64,000 bases of DNA from Pseudomonas sp. PSKL.D1 (GTDB taxonomy: Bacteria > Pseudomonadota > Gammaproteobacteria > Pseudomonadales > Pseudomonadaceae): the NCBI RefSeq assembly GCF_028898945.1, contig NZ_CP118607.1:1536001-1600000 (forward strand). Direction: 5' to 3'. Position 1 is the stretch's first letter, and each line of letters starts with the position of its first letter. Shown in pieces: positions 38,189 to 46,464 of the stretch. The position numbers and the translations under genes were made by a program. Below the pieces are notes generated by a model that was not told the origin of the DNA, searched no databases, and saw only the letters and a list, made by a program, of their open reading frames with translations.

Positions 38189-38817
38189 GGCAGTGTCCGC
38201 GACATGTTGCGCACCGGCGGGAACGGCACCCAGCGTTCACGCCGCAGTGCAAAGCCGTTGTGCAGGTAAAGGCGCTCGGCCCGCGCGTTGCCCAGTGGCA
38301 CTTCCAGTTCGACGTTGTGGAAGCCTTGCCCCGCCGCATGGGCGCAGCATGCCTGTACCAGGGCCGCACCCACACCCCGGTTGCGCGCCACTTTGGCCAC
38401 GCGCAGCCCGTACAGCAGGAATGGGTAACGCCACTCGCGCACCTCGCTGAGGCAAAAGCCGACAAACCGCACCGCGCCGCTCAGCACACCAAACTCGCGC
38501 ACGAACGGGCGCCACTGCAGCCCGAACGGCCCGCGCCGCCGGTGCTTGAACGCGGCAAAGCCCACCGGCTGTTCGCCGTCGAAGGCCAGCAGCACGCGGT
38601 CCCAGTGAATGGCCCCGGCCAGCAGCCGGAAGCGGCAGTCGGTGTCGCCGATCAGAAACGCCAGCGAGCCACGCCCCTGGGTAAGCAACTGTGCCAGTGC
38701 AGGGTCTGTGGCACGTTCCTGTGCCAGGTCCGATCCCAGGACGATGCGCAACACGGCCTCAGGCAACCCCGATTGCCGCCGAGCGCGGTTGGGCGCCGGT
38801 GGCGGGGGCATGAGCAT
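38185..38817 (-). CDS. GNAT family N-acyltransferase
   Basis: Between 193 and 210 residues depending on start. The C-terminal half shows the GNAT core: LLYGLRVAKVARNRGVGAALVQACCAHAAGQG, the acetyl-CoA-binding RxxGxG/A loop (given here as its motif), then NVELEVPLGNARAERLYLHNGF. The ATG at 38817 gives a proline-rich N terminus and overlaps the upstream gene by 59 bases; a TTG at 38766 overlaps by only eight and is an attractive alternative. It lies between the LTA-synthase-like gene and KpsC copy 1. I infer N-acylation of the amino group made by the oxoamine synthase. Confidence 0.75.
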   Translation of the reverse strand: MLMPPPPAPNRARRQSGLPEAVLRIVLGSDLAQERATDPALAQLLTQGRGSLAFLIGDTDCRFRLLAGAIHWDRVLLAFDGEQPVGFAAFKHRRRGPFGLQWRPFVREFGVLSGAVRFVGFCLSEVREWRYPFLLYGLRVAKVARNRGVGAALVQACCAHAAGQGFHNVELEVPLGNARAERLYLHNGFALRRERWVPFPPVRNMSRTLP

Positions 38818-40315
38818 GGGCCAGCAACGTACTGGCCAGTGTCTCGACGCCGACTGCACGGGGTTGACTGCCCGGCTGGCGGCGGTTGCACCACACGAAG
38901 TAGTCCGTGTCGCCAGCCGGCTCGCCGATGGCCTGATATACCTCGGGCAGAATCGGTACATGGTCGCCAAAGAAGCACAGCAGCGCCTCGTTGGGCTGGG
39001 CCAGCAGGGTTTCGCGCAGCATGCCCAGCATGCGGTCGGCGTTGGCGATGTGGCGCAGGTAGGGCGCCAGGTCTTTCATGCCGGGTTGCAGCGGACGGTC
39101 GAACCAGGTGGGCAGTTCGTGATCGGCCACGCTTTCGAGATGCAACGGGCCGTGGTTTTCCATGGTGATGGCATGGATGAACAGCGGCTGGGTGCGGTCG
39201 GCCTGCAGCAGTTCGCGAATCTTGTCGGCCACGGCGCAATCGCCAATGAACGGGCCGGCCTTTTGCGAGGCGTTGAAGGCGCGTACGTCGATGAAGTCGT
39301 CGAAGCCCAGGGCTGGCAGTACCTTGTCGCGGCCGTAGAAGCTGCCGTCATAGGGGTGGATGCACACGGTGCGGTAGCCCTGCGCCTTGAGGTGCGCGGC
39401 AATACTGGGCAGGCCTTGGCGAGCCAGTACCCGGTAGGGGTTGAAGCGGTGTACACCCAGCTGGCTTACCGGGATGCCGGTGAGGTAGGCGAACTCAGTG
39501 CGTACGGTGTTGGCGCCCCAGGCGGCGACTTGCAGCTTGCCGTGGGCCAGGGATTCGCGGGCCAGTTGGTCAAACTGGTTGAGTGTTTCCGGGCGGATGC
39601 CGGGCCACAGGGAGCGGGCGTCGAAGAAAGATTCGCTCTGGATGGAGACCAGGTCTGGTTTCATCGCCGGAACTGCGCGTGCCCCTGTAGGAGCGGATTT
39701 ATCCGCGATGAGGCCCGCCCTGGCAAACGGCGACCCCAACCCATCCCGGTCCACTTTCCCCCGCGCTGCCCAGAAATACCTCCACAGGCTGGCCGCCAAC
39801 CCCCAGTCCCGCACATCCTTTTCCGCGTCGAACGTCGGTTGTACCTGCCGCCGCCCAAGGCGTACCAAAACCAGGCCGATAGCCAGCGAAAGCAACCCCT
39901 CGCTGCGATTGCCTGGCACCTCGAAACTCAGCCCGGCCCACAAGTAGCAAAGGAACGCCAGCGCCAGCACCGCAGCCTTGCCGAAGCCGAAGTACGGCAG
40001 GTACAGCCGTGGGAACCGTACCATGTCAATGAAGTATTCAAAGTCTGCGCACACGAACGGTTCACGCAGCGACTCGTACTTGGTGTTGCTCACCAGCACG
40101 ATCAGCAACCACAGCAACAACAGGTTGATGCCGGTGAACAGCGGCCGGCCGGTAATGCCGTAGAGCACCTCGAACGCCACGCACCACAACCCCACATGCA
40201 GCATCCAGCAACTGAGCGGGCGGCGCAGGGAGGGGCGTGGCACCAGCAGGCATTCGATCAGAATGCTCAGGCCAAGGCCAATGACAGCAACCGGTAAAAG
40301 AGGAACATCAATCAC
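38759..40315 (-). CDS. LTA-synthase-like membrane phosphotransferase of the sulfatase superfamily (RkpI-like position)
   Basis: This encodes 518 residues: about four or five membrane segments in residues 5-155, a linker, then a periplasmic alkaline-phosphatase-fold domain. Catalytic residues match LtaS: Glu228 in QSESFFD, Thr270 in GANTVRTEF as nucleophile, HPYDGSFYGRD near 320 and Asp451/His452 in FFGDHVP. Relatives move phosphoglycerol or phosphoethanolamine from phospholipid to an acceptor outside the membrane. The linker near residues 199-211 is encoded by a REP element. It overlaps the SDR gene by eight bases and the GNAT gene at its 3' end. Confidence 0.85.
   Translation of the reverse strand: MIDVPLLPVAVIGLGLSILIECLLVPRPSLRRPLSCWMLHVGLWCVAFEVLYGITGRPLFTGINLLLLWLLIVLVSNTKYESLREPFVCADFEYFIDMVRFPRLYLPYFGFGKAAVLALAFLCYLWAGLSFEVPGNRSEGLLSLAIGLVLVRLGRRQVQPTFDAEKDVRDWGLAASLWRYFWAARGKVDRDGLGSPFARAGLIADKSAPTGARAVPAMKPDLVSIQSESFFDARSLWPGIRPETLNQFDQLARESLAHGKLQVAAWGANTVRTEFAYLTGIPVSQLGVHRFNPYRVLARQGLPSIAAHLKAQGYRTVCIHPYDGSFYGRDKVLPALGFDDFIDVRAFNASQKAGPFIGDCAVADKIRELLQADRTQPLFIHAITMENHGPLHLESVADHELPTWFDRPLQPGMKDLAPYLRHIANADRMLGMLRETLLAQPNEALLCFFGDHVPILPEVYQAIGEPAGDTDYFVWCNRRQPGSQPRAVGVETLASTLLAHAHAPATGAQPRSAAIGVA
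39684..39719. repeat. REP element inside the LTA-synthase-like gene
   Basis: CCTGTAGGAGCGGATTTATC and the following CGCGATGAGGCCCGCC match the single REP units at 4141-4170 and 34981-35010. The element keeps the host frame open and encodes about 12 residues (including ADKSAPTG) in the linker between membrane and catalytic domains. Confidence 0.85.
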
Positions 40316-41084
40316 TGTACTTCAGCCCACGCAAAATCATCGAAGAAAGCCACTGCGGGATCAGCCCCAGCAGCCAGGTGCCCAGGTTGAGCGGGAAGGG
40401 GAAGCTGATACGCGCCTGGTTGGCTGCCAGCCCGCGCTTGATGCGCTTGGCGGCTTTTTCGGCAGTCCACAGGAACGGTTTGGGCCCGGGCATTTCGAAA
40501 CACATCTTCGACTCCACATAGCCCGGCACGATCACATTCACCTTCACCCCTTCCGGCGCCAGCCAGTCGCGGATTGCCTCGCCATACACGCGGATCGCTG
40601 CCTTGCTGGCGCTGTAGGTGGGCGTAACGGGCAGGCCGCGCCAGCCGGCCAGCGAGCTGAACAGGCCGATTTGCCCGTGGCCACGCGCACGCATGGCAGG
40701 CAGGGCAGCCTCGACGGTGGCCAGGGCGGCCATCACGTTCACTTCCATCAACGCGCGGCTGTCGTCCCAGCATTCGGCTTCGCCGTTGGCGCCCACGGCG
40801 GTATTCAGGCCGGCGCCCACCAGCACCAGGTCGGGTTGATGGGCTTCGCTGACGCGGCGCACCATCGCGCGCAAGGCGTCCAGGTCGCGTACGTCCAGGG
40901 CCTCCAGCAGTACGGTGGCGCCCAGGGCGCGGCATTGCTCGGCCATTTCGCCCAGGCGGTCCTGGCGACGGCCCTGCAGGATCAGCGTCACGCCCGGTGC
41001 GGCGTAGGCCGGCGCCAGTGCGCCGCCGATGCCGCCGGTGGCGCCGGTAATGAGGATGCAGCGCGGCGAAGCAGTGTGGTTCAT
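40308..41084 (-). CDS. Short-chain dehydrogenase/reductase (RkpH-like)
   Basis: This encodes 258 residues of a classical SDR. The cofactor motif TGATGGIG starts at residue 13, the catalytic Ser is in FSSLAG near 143-144, and Tyr157 and Lys161 are in YSASK. The C terminus (residues 225-250) is hydrophobic and could contact the membrane. Its position beside an oxoamine-synthase/PKS pair fits reduction of the long-chain alpha-aminoketone to an amino alcohol, parallel to 3-ketosphinganine reductase. It overlaps KpsS by four bases and the LTA-synthase-like gene by eight. Confidence 0.88.
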   Translation of the reverse strand: MNHTASPRCILITGATGGIGGALAPAYAAPGVTLILQGRRQDRLGEMAEQCRALGATVLLEALDVRDLDALRAMVRRVSEAHQPDLVLVGAGLNTAVGANGEAECWDDSRALMEVNVMAALATVEAALPAMRARGHGQIGLFSSLAGWRGLPVTPTYSASKAAIRVYGEAIRDWLAPEGVKVNVIVPGYVESKMCFEMPGPKPFLWTAEKAAKRIKRGLAANQARISFPFPLNLGTWLLGLIPQWLSSMILRGLKYSD

Positions 41085-42400
41085 AGGTATTTTTCGATTC
41101 TTGAGGTTTTGGCCATCAGCACTTCCAGGCAGTTGGCCACGGCCATGTCCATGCCGCAGCCGGTATAGAACCCGCCGTTGACCTGGGTGGTGTGGATGAC
41201 CGTGTTGCGAAAACGCTGGAACAACGTGTTGTCGGGCGCCTCGGGCTGCTGCCAGAAGCTGTCCAGCCCACCTTGGTGGGTCAGCCCCGGCATGGCGTAG
41301 ATCGGCTCAGCCAGGGTGAAGGTGGGGCGGTGGTGCAGGATGGCCGATGCGCCGGCGGTGCTGTTGACGGTAATCATGCCGGCGATGTGCGACAGCAGCG
41401 TGGGCATGTGACCGCTTTCCATGAAGTGCACGCGCTCGGCCACGTCATACTTGGCGGCCAGCCGCTCCGTGACTTTGCGGTAGTTGACCAACCCCGGTGT
41501 CAGCGGGTGGTTCTTGATCAGCAAGCGTGCATCGAACGGGGCGTTGAGCGAGAACGAGTCGATCACGTGCTCGATCACCTGCTCCATGTTGGCGAACGCC
41601 GAGTGGTCACGGATTTGCGAGTCGCTGTCCAGCTGCAAGGGCAGCAGGAAGGTCGGGTGCCGTTCGCGGGCCACTTCGGCCACCAGCGCATCGTCGTGCA
41701 CCCGGGCGCGCAGCAGGCGCAGGCCCTGGCGAATGAAACCCGCGTATTCGGTGGCCGCACTGAAGGGCGCGTGGGTACGGTAGCGCGGGTAGCACAGCGG
41801 GTTGAGCATACCGCCTGCGTGGTACAGCACATCGTGGGTGGCACGGGCGGCAAACGACAGCTTGAAGGCATTGCCGTTGTTGTAACGCGGGATGTGCTTG
41901 CCCACCTCGCGGTACCACTGCGGGTCACGCGGCAGGCGCGAGTGGTTGTTCACCCCGTCGCGCTCCAGCGTCACCCAGTAGGGCCGGAAGTAGCCTTCTT
42001 CGAACACATGCACGCGCACGCCATGCAGGCGCGCCAGCTGCACCGCCGGGCGATGCACCGGGCGGCAGTCGCCGAACAGCACGATGTCGGTGATGTCCAG
42101 TTGGCGGAATACCTGGGCGTACCAGGCGCTGATGTCTTCGGCGCGGTGCGGGCAGCTCAGGTGAGGGCCGCTGGCGCCGTACAGGGTGTCGCCCATGTTG
42201 AAGCGCACGCTGTGCACCCGCTGGCCGATGCCACGCAGGGCTTGGGCCAGGCGCGCGAAGAACGGTGAACTGACGCCTTGAAGAAAGAGAAAATTATGGG
42301 TCGGGATACGCAGCAGCGGACCACGTGCCGACCTTGCTGTCAGTTGGTCGGGCGCATCCAGCCCAACAAACTGCTCAAGCGTCGTTTCAAGTCCTGCCAT
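41081..42400 (-). CDS. kpsS: Capsule-type beta-Kdo transferase, KpsS family
   Basis: This encodes 439 residues from the ATG at 42400, which has AAGGAG ten bases upstream; an in-frame TTG at 42436 is less likely. It has the family motifs HNFLFLQGVSSPFF, FGDCRPVHRPA, VFEEGYFRPYW and KNHPLTPG, and TVNSTAGASAI near the C terminus. In E. coli, KpsS adds the first beta-Kdo to the glycerol lipid acceptor before KpsC extends it. It starts inside the end of KpsC copy 2 and overlaps the SDR gene by four bases. Confidence 0.9.
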   Translation of the reverse strand: MAGLETTLEQFVGLDAPDQLTARSARGPLLRIPTHNFLFLQGVSSPFFARLAQALRGIGQRVHSVRFNMGDTLYGASGPHLSCPHRAEDISAWYAQVFRQLDITDIVLFGDCRPVHRPAVQLARLHGVRVHVFEEGYFRPYWVTLERDGVNNHSRLPRDPQWYREVGKHIPRYNNGNAFKLSFAARATHDVLYHAGGMLNPLCYPRYRTHAPFSAATEYAGFIRQGLRLLRARVHDDALVAEVARERHPTFLLPLQLDSDSQIRDHSAFANMEQVIEHVIDSFSLNAPFDARLLIKNHPLTPGLVNYRKVTERLAAKYDVAERVHFMESGHMPTLLSHIAGMITVNSTAGASAILHHRPTFTLAEPIYAMPGLTHQGGLDSFWQQPEAPDNTLFQRFRNTVIHTTQVNGGFYTGCGMDMAVANCLEVLMAKTSRIEKYL

Positions 42401-44361
42401 CGGGAGGTAGCTCCTTGCTGGGGTAGCGCGTGCCAATTCTGAAGTTCGTACAGCGTCTGTTCTGCAGTGGTGAAGCGGTTGGTGATGCGGCTTACGTAGG
42501 TGGGGTAGAGCAGCAGCGTCCCGGCCACCAGCTCATCCAGGCTTAGTTGCCGTGAGCGCCGGGCCTGCACATGCAATTGCAGGTCCATGTCGCGGGTCAG
42601 CCCCCAGCCGGCGTAGAACGGCTGGCCGTATGTAGTCACCGGCACCCCGCGCAGCAAGGCTTCGAAGCCGGACTGCGAGGTGAGCACATGCACTTCGTCC
42701 ACCACTTCCAGCAGTTGCTGCAGTGGCGTGTCGCCGATCACTTCATCGCACCAGTGCACCGTTTGTGCTTCGTCATCGCCCCGCGCGCGGGTGCCGGCCA
42801 GCACTTCGGGGTGCGGCTTGTACAGCACCCAGGCGCCGGGGTTGTGCTCGCGCACGGCGCGCAGCAGTTGCAGGTTGCTGCGGATGCGGTTGCCACCGAA
42901 GCGGATCGACGCATCGCCTTCTACCTGCCCGGTAACCAAAACCACCCGCTCGGCCGCAGCCGGGCGTTGCCAGCTGGCGCCGGGCAGATTGTATTTGGTA
43001 AGGCCCGAGCGGCAGATGACCTGGCGCAGGTCGGCGGCGCGGGCGAGCAGTTCGGGGGTAAAGGTTTCGCTGGCCAGGATGCGTTCCAGCCGCGAGGGGC
43101 GGGTGGCGTCGTAATAGATGCCCAGATCGTCCACCACCCACGACAGCGGGCGCGCCTTGCCGGCACCCAGGCCGACCGAGCGCAGGAAGCCGTCTTCCAC
43201 ACGGTTGACCGGGTGGGGGTGGCCATCAAGGTCGTGGTCATGTTTGCAGCCCCACGACACCACCGGTAAGTCGCGGGTGAGCGGTTGCTCGGCCTTGACG
43301 AAGCGGATGGCCGCACCGTTGAAGAACAGGTCGGCCAGCGGCTCTTTCCAGCGGCTGAAGCCCAGCATTTGCACACTCCCCGGCAGCACGCTGCGGTGGC
43401 GGCGCTGCAGGCCCAGCCAGCGGATCAGTACCTCCGGCGAGCACGACGTGCCGCGCTCGGGGCACACATAACGCGGGTAGGCTACCAGGCTGGCGTGCAC
43501 CAGTTGCGCCAAGGGCACCGGCTTGCGGCGAGACGGGGCGGGCAGGCGGTCGTCGGTCAGGCCCCAACCGGCATAAAACGGCATGCCCCAGGTGTGCACC
43601 GGTACTCCCCACAACAGCGCGTCGAAGCCCAATTGTGAAGTCATCACGAATACCGCGCGCATGCGCGGCAGCAGCTCGGCCGGGTGAATGTTGCGGGCCA
43701 GCACCTGCACACGCGGGTGGCCGGCAAGGGCCGCCAGGTCAAAATGCCCGGCCTTGCGCCCTGCCATCACGTCGGGGTGCACCTTCAGCAGAATCGTGCT
43801 GTACGGGTAGCGCACCAGGGCGGCGTCGAGCATGGCCTTGAAGTCATCGGCCCCGGCGCCTTGCAGCGAGGCATCGGCGCAGGTCTGGTCGGCCACCAGT
43901 ACGCAATCGTCTGGCAACAGCGGGTGCTCGATGCGGGCGTCGTTGTATTTGGACACCCGCTGCTGCTGCCACAAGTCACGCAGCGCAAGCGCGCGAGCCG
44001 TTTGTTCAGCATTGAGTGGCGTGGCAATCAACTGCTCCAGCCGCGAAGGCTGGCTGGCATCGTAGTACACGCCCACGTCGTCGACGATCAGCGACAGCGG
44101 CGGCTCATCGGCACCCAGCCCTACAGACCGCACAAACCCGTCTTCCAGGGTGAGCACTGCCTTGCTCGCCTTGCGTGCTTCGGCCATGGCCTTGATCGCG
44201 CTGGGCTTGCGGCCCCAGGCCATTACCCAATCGCTGTGGGGAACGTCACGCACGGCACCATTGTGCAGCGCGTAATCGGGCAGCAGGGCGGGCAAGGTGG
44301 TGATGCGCTGGGCGCCCTTTGACAGGACCAGCAAGCGCGGGCGGGGTGACGCGTCGTCCAT
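42340..44361 (-). CDS. kpsC: Capsule-type beta-Kdo glycosyltransferase, KpsC family (copy 2)
   Basis: This encodes 673 residues with two transferase modules. LEDGFVRSVGLGA (Glu73, Asp74) and VHPDV mark the first, VEDGFLRSVGLGA near 390 and KPHPEV the second. It is clearly paralogous to copy 1 at 36077 but divergent, and neither looks degraded. It is the first gene of the leftward operon, and its promoter should lie in the AT-rich gap 44362-44674. The presence of two full KpsC proteins in one operon is unusual; they may differ in acceptor or linkage. Confidence 0.9.
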   Translation of the reverse strand: MDDASPRPRLLVLSKGAQRITTLPALLPDYALHNGAVRDVPHSDWVMAWGRKPSAIKAMAEARKASKAVLTLEDGFVRSVGLGADEPPLSLIVDDVGVYYDASQPSRLEQLIATPLNAEQTARALALRDLWQQQRVSKYNDARIEHPLLPDDCVLVADQTCADASLQGAGADDFKAMLDAALVRYPYSTILLKVHPDVMAGRKAGHFDLAALAGHPRVQVLARNIHPAELLPRMRAVFVMTSQLGFDALLWGVPVHTWGMPFYAGWGLTDDRLPAPSRRKPVPLAQLVHASLVAYPRYVCPERGTSCSPEVLIRWLGLQRRHRSVLPGSVQMLGFSRWKEPLADLFFNGAAIRFVKAEQPLTRDLPVVSWGCKHDHDLDGHPHPVNRVEDGFLRSVGLGAGKARPLSWVVDDLGIYYDATRPSRLERILASETFTPELLARAADLRQVICRSGLTKYNLPGASWQRPAAAERVVLVTGQVEGDASIRFGGNRIRSNLQLLRAVREHNPGAWVLYKPHPEVLAGTRARGDDEAQTVHWCDEVIGDTPLQQLLEVVDEVHVLTSQSGFEALLRGVPVTTYGQPFYAGWGLTRDMDLQLHVQARRSRQLSLDELVAGTLLLYPTYVSRITNRFTTAEQTLYELQNWHALPQQGATSRWQDLKRRLSSLLGWMRPTN

Positions 44362-44674
44362 AAGCGAAAAGCGGAGTTCCGTACCAGAAAAAGGAGAGCA
44401 GGACCGGCCAAGGGATCCAAAATTCAGCGCGCGGAATCTTAATACAATTTCACATTTCGGGTTCGGCTTTTAGAGACTTTATCTATAAAGAAATTAGACA
44501 TTGTGCGGAAATGCCGACGGATGGCATCAGAATGACATCAGTTCGCGTTTGCAGGGGATTATGTGACGAATCACTACGTTGCATGAATCTGGTGAATTTT
44601 TTCCGAACTTTGTCACCGCCGCTATTCTCGTAAACAGGGTTCGTCATTCGAATTACGTCATGGAGACCTCCCGC
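44362..44674. promoter_or_regulatory. Divergent promoter region of the KpsC-led operon and an outer-membrane protein gene
   Basis: About 310 AT-rich bases between divergent genes. No ORF is supported. Several AT-rich hexamers (for example TTTATCTATAAAG near 44468) could be promoter elements, but I cannot assign -35/-10 pairs reliably. Confidence 0.4.
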
Positions 44675-45421
44675 ATGCATAAACGCAACCTGCTACGTCA
44701 CACCTGCCTCCTCGCCCTGATGGGCGCCCCTTTCGCGGCAAACGCCGCCCCCAGCACCGAACCACGGTTTGTCATTGGCGCACTGGGTGCCTATGACGAA
44801 TTCACCTTCCATGGCGGCAGGCAGTCGCAAAGCGAACACGTAGGGGAGGGCGGTATCTTTGCAAGCTTCGGCAACAAGATGACAGCGGAGGCCGGCCTGG
44901 TGTACCAGGTGGGTGCAGAAGGCAAATATGCCGAGCGTGATGATTACAAGTTCAAGGATGCCCGCGCAGCGGTGGACCTGGGCTGGCGCGTGGCGATGGA
45001 TGCCCGCAACTTTGCCGACGTGATTGTGGGGGTGGGGTATACGTGGCAGCGCTTTGAGCTGGTGTCGCACAACCTGGACACCGACCTGACCTACAAATCG
45101 CCCTTCGCCAAGGCGGCGTTGGGCTACAACCACCAGTTCGACGCGGCCACCCTGCGCGTGGAGGCTGGCGTGCGGCATACCTTCGATGGCCGGGTGAAGC
45201 TGGATGTGGAAGATTTTGGTGACGACACCGGCGACATGAAAGACCGCACCAACCCCTATGCCGAGGTGACGTTGCTGATGAACCAGCAGGGGGATTTTCC
45301 GATTCAGGCGGGGGTTTACTACATTCGGTCCAACTACGAGCTGGATGATCAATCGCTGCTGGCGGATAACACCGAGCTCAAGCGCAACGAGTACGGAGTG
45401 AAGCTGGGGATTGCGTTTTAA
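44675..45421 (+). CDS. Outer-membrane beta-barrel protein with signal peptide
   Basis: This encodes 248 residues. MHKRNLLRHTCLLALMGAPF begins a signal peptide with probable cleavage after AANA. The mature part alternates amphipathic strands and ends in GVKLGIAF, a C-terminal aromatic consistent with BAM-mediated insertion. The ATG at 44675 was chosen because GGAGA lies nine bases upstream; ATG 44660 is possible. No named family could be assigned with confidence; an autotransporter or porin is excluded by size. It is divergent from the Kps-type operon, so a role in the same envelope system is possible but only positional. Confidence 0.7.
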   Translation: MHKRNLLRHTCLLALMGAPFAANAAPSTEPRFVIGALGAYDEFTFHGGRQSQSEHVGEGGIFASFGNKMTAEAGLVYQVGAEGKYAERDDYKFKDARAAVDLGWRVAMDARNFADVIVGVGYTWQRFELVSHNLDTDLTYKSPFAKAALGYNHQFDAATLRVEAGVRHTFDGRVKLDVEDFGDDTGDMKDRTNPYAEVTLLMNQQGDFPIQAGVYYIRSNYELDDQSLLADNTELKRNEYGVKLGIAF

Positions 45422-45430
45422 CGGTGATGG

Positions 45431-45454
45431 CGCGCGCCGTGCAGGCGGCGCGCG
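45431..45454 (+). terminator. GC-rich hairpin after the outer-membrane protein gene
   Basis: CGCGCGCCG pairs with CGGCGCGCG around a six-base loop, nine bases after the stop; only a weak GTTTACAC follows. Confidence 0.5.
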
Positions 45455-45536
45455 GTTTACACCCCCACATTCCTCATGGTTGATCTCCACGCCCCGAAGT
45501 CGCTAAGGTCGCGGCCTTGATCCACATGAGGCAACC

Positions 45537-46415
45537 ATGGGCTACCTGATAATCGTCGCGCTGATCCAGGCGTTTTCCTTCAGCCTGATCGGCGAGTACC
45601 TGGCCGGGCACGTCGACAGCTACTTCGCCGTGCTCGCCCGCGTGCTGCTGGCGGGGCTGGTGTTCCTGCCACTGACCCGCTGGCGCCAGGTCGAGCCGCG
45701 CTTCATGCGTTCGATGCTGCTGATTGGCGCGTTGCAGTACGGCATCACCTACGTCTGCCTGTACCTGAGCTTTCGCGTGCTCACCGTGCCCGAAGTGCTG
45801 CTGTTCACCATCCTCACGCCGCTGCACGTGACGCTGATCGAAGACGCTCTGAACCGGCGTTTCAACCCATGGGCGTTGCTGGCCGCATTGGTGGCGGTGG
45901 CGGGCGCGGCGGTGATCCGCTTCGACACCATCAGCGGCGAGTTCTTCATCGGCTTCCTGCTGCTGCAATTGGCCAACTTCACCTATGCCGCGGGGCAGGT
46001 GTTGTACCGCCACCTGGTCGCGCGCCACCCCAGCGACTTGCCGCACTACAAGCGCTTTGGCTACTTCTACCTGGGCGCCCTGATCGTCGTGCTGCCGGCG
46101 TTCCTGCTGTTTGGCAATGCCCAGCACCTGCCCACGACCGATGTGCAATGGCTGGTGTTGCTGTTCCTGGGGCTTTGCCCGACGGCGTTGGGGCTTTACT
46201 GGTGGAACAAGGGCGCCTGCCTGGTTTCGGGCGCAACCTTGGCGGTGATGAACAACCTGCCTGTACCGGTGGGCCTGCTGCTGAATTTGCTGATCTGGAA
46301 CCAGGACGAGCCGTTGGGCCGGTTGTTCATTGGCGGGGCGGTGATTCTGGCGTCGGTCTGGATGAGCCGGTTGGGGACACGGCGCGGTCAGATAAGCCAT
46401 GACGTAACTAGCTAA
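45537..46415 (+). CDS. EamA/DMT family transporter
   Basis: This encodes 292 residues with about ten hydrophobic segments in two repeated halves, the EamA layout. The motif LCPTALGLYWWNKG near residue 215 and the C-terminal WMSRLGTRR are like carboxylate/amino-acid/amine exporters of the drug/metabolite transporter superfamily. It sits in the inner membrane; the substrate is unknown. GAGGCAACC precedes the ATG. It is followed 49 bases later by an NCS1 permease gene on the same strand. Confidence 0.85.
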   Translation: MGYLIIVALIQAFSFSLIGEYLAGHVDSYFAVLARVLLAGLVFLPLTRWRQVEPRFMRSMLLIGALQYGITYVCLYLSFRVLTVPEVLLFTILTPLHVTLIEDALNRRFNPWALLAALVAVAGAAVIRFDTISGEFFIGFLLLQLANFTYAAGQVLYRHLVARHPSDLPHYKRFGYFYLGALIVVLPAFLLFGNAQHLPTTDVQWLVLLFLGLCPTALGLYWWNKGACLVSGATLAVMNNLPVPVGLLLNLLIWNQDEPLGRLFIGGAVILASVWMSRLGTRRGQISHDVTS

Positions 46416-46464
46416 GACGCGTTCGTTACTGAACCCAAACCCCGCCGGTGCCTACCCGATAATC

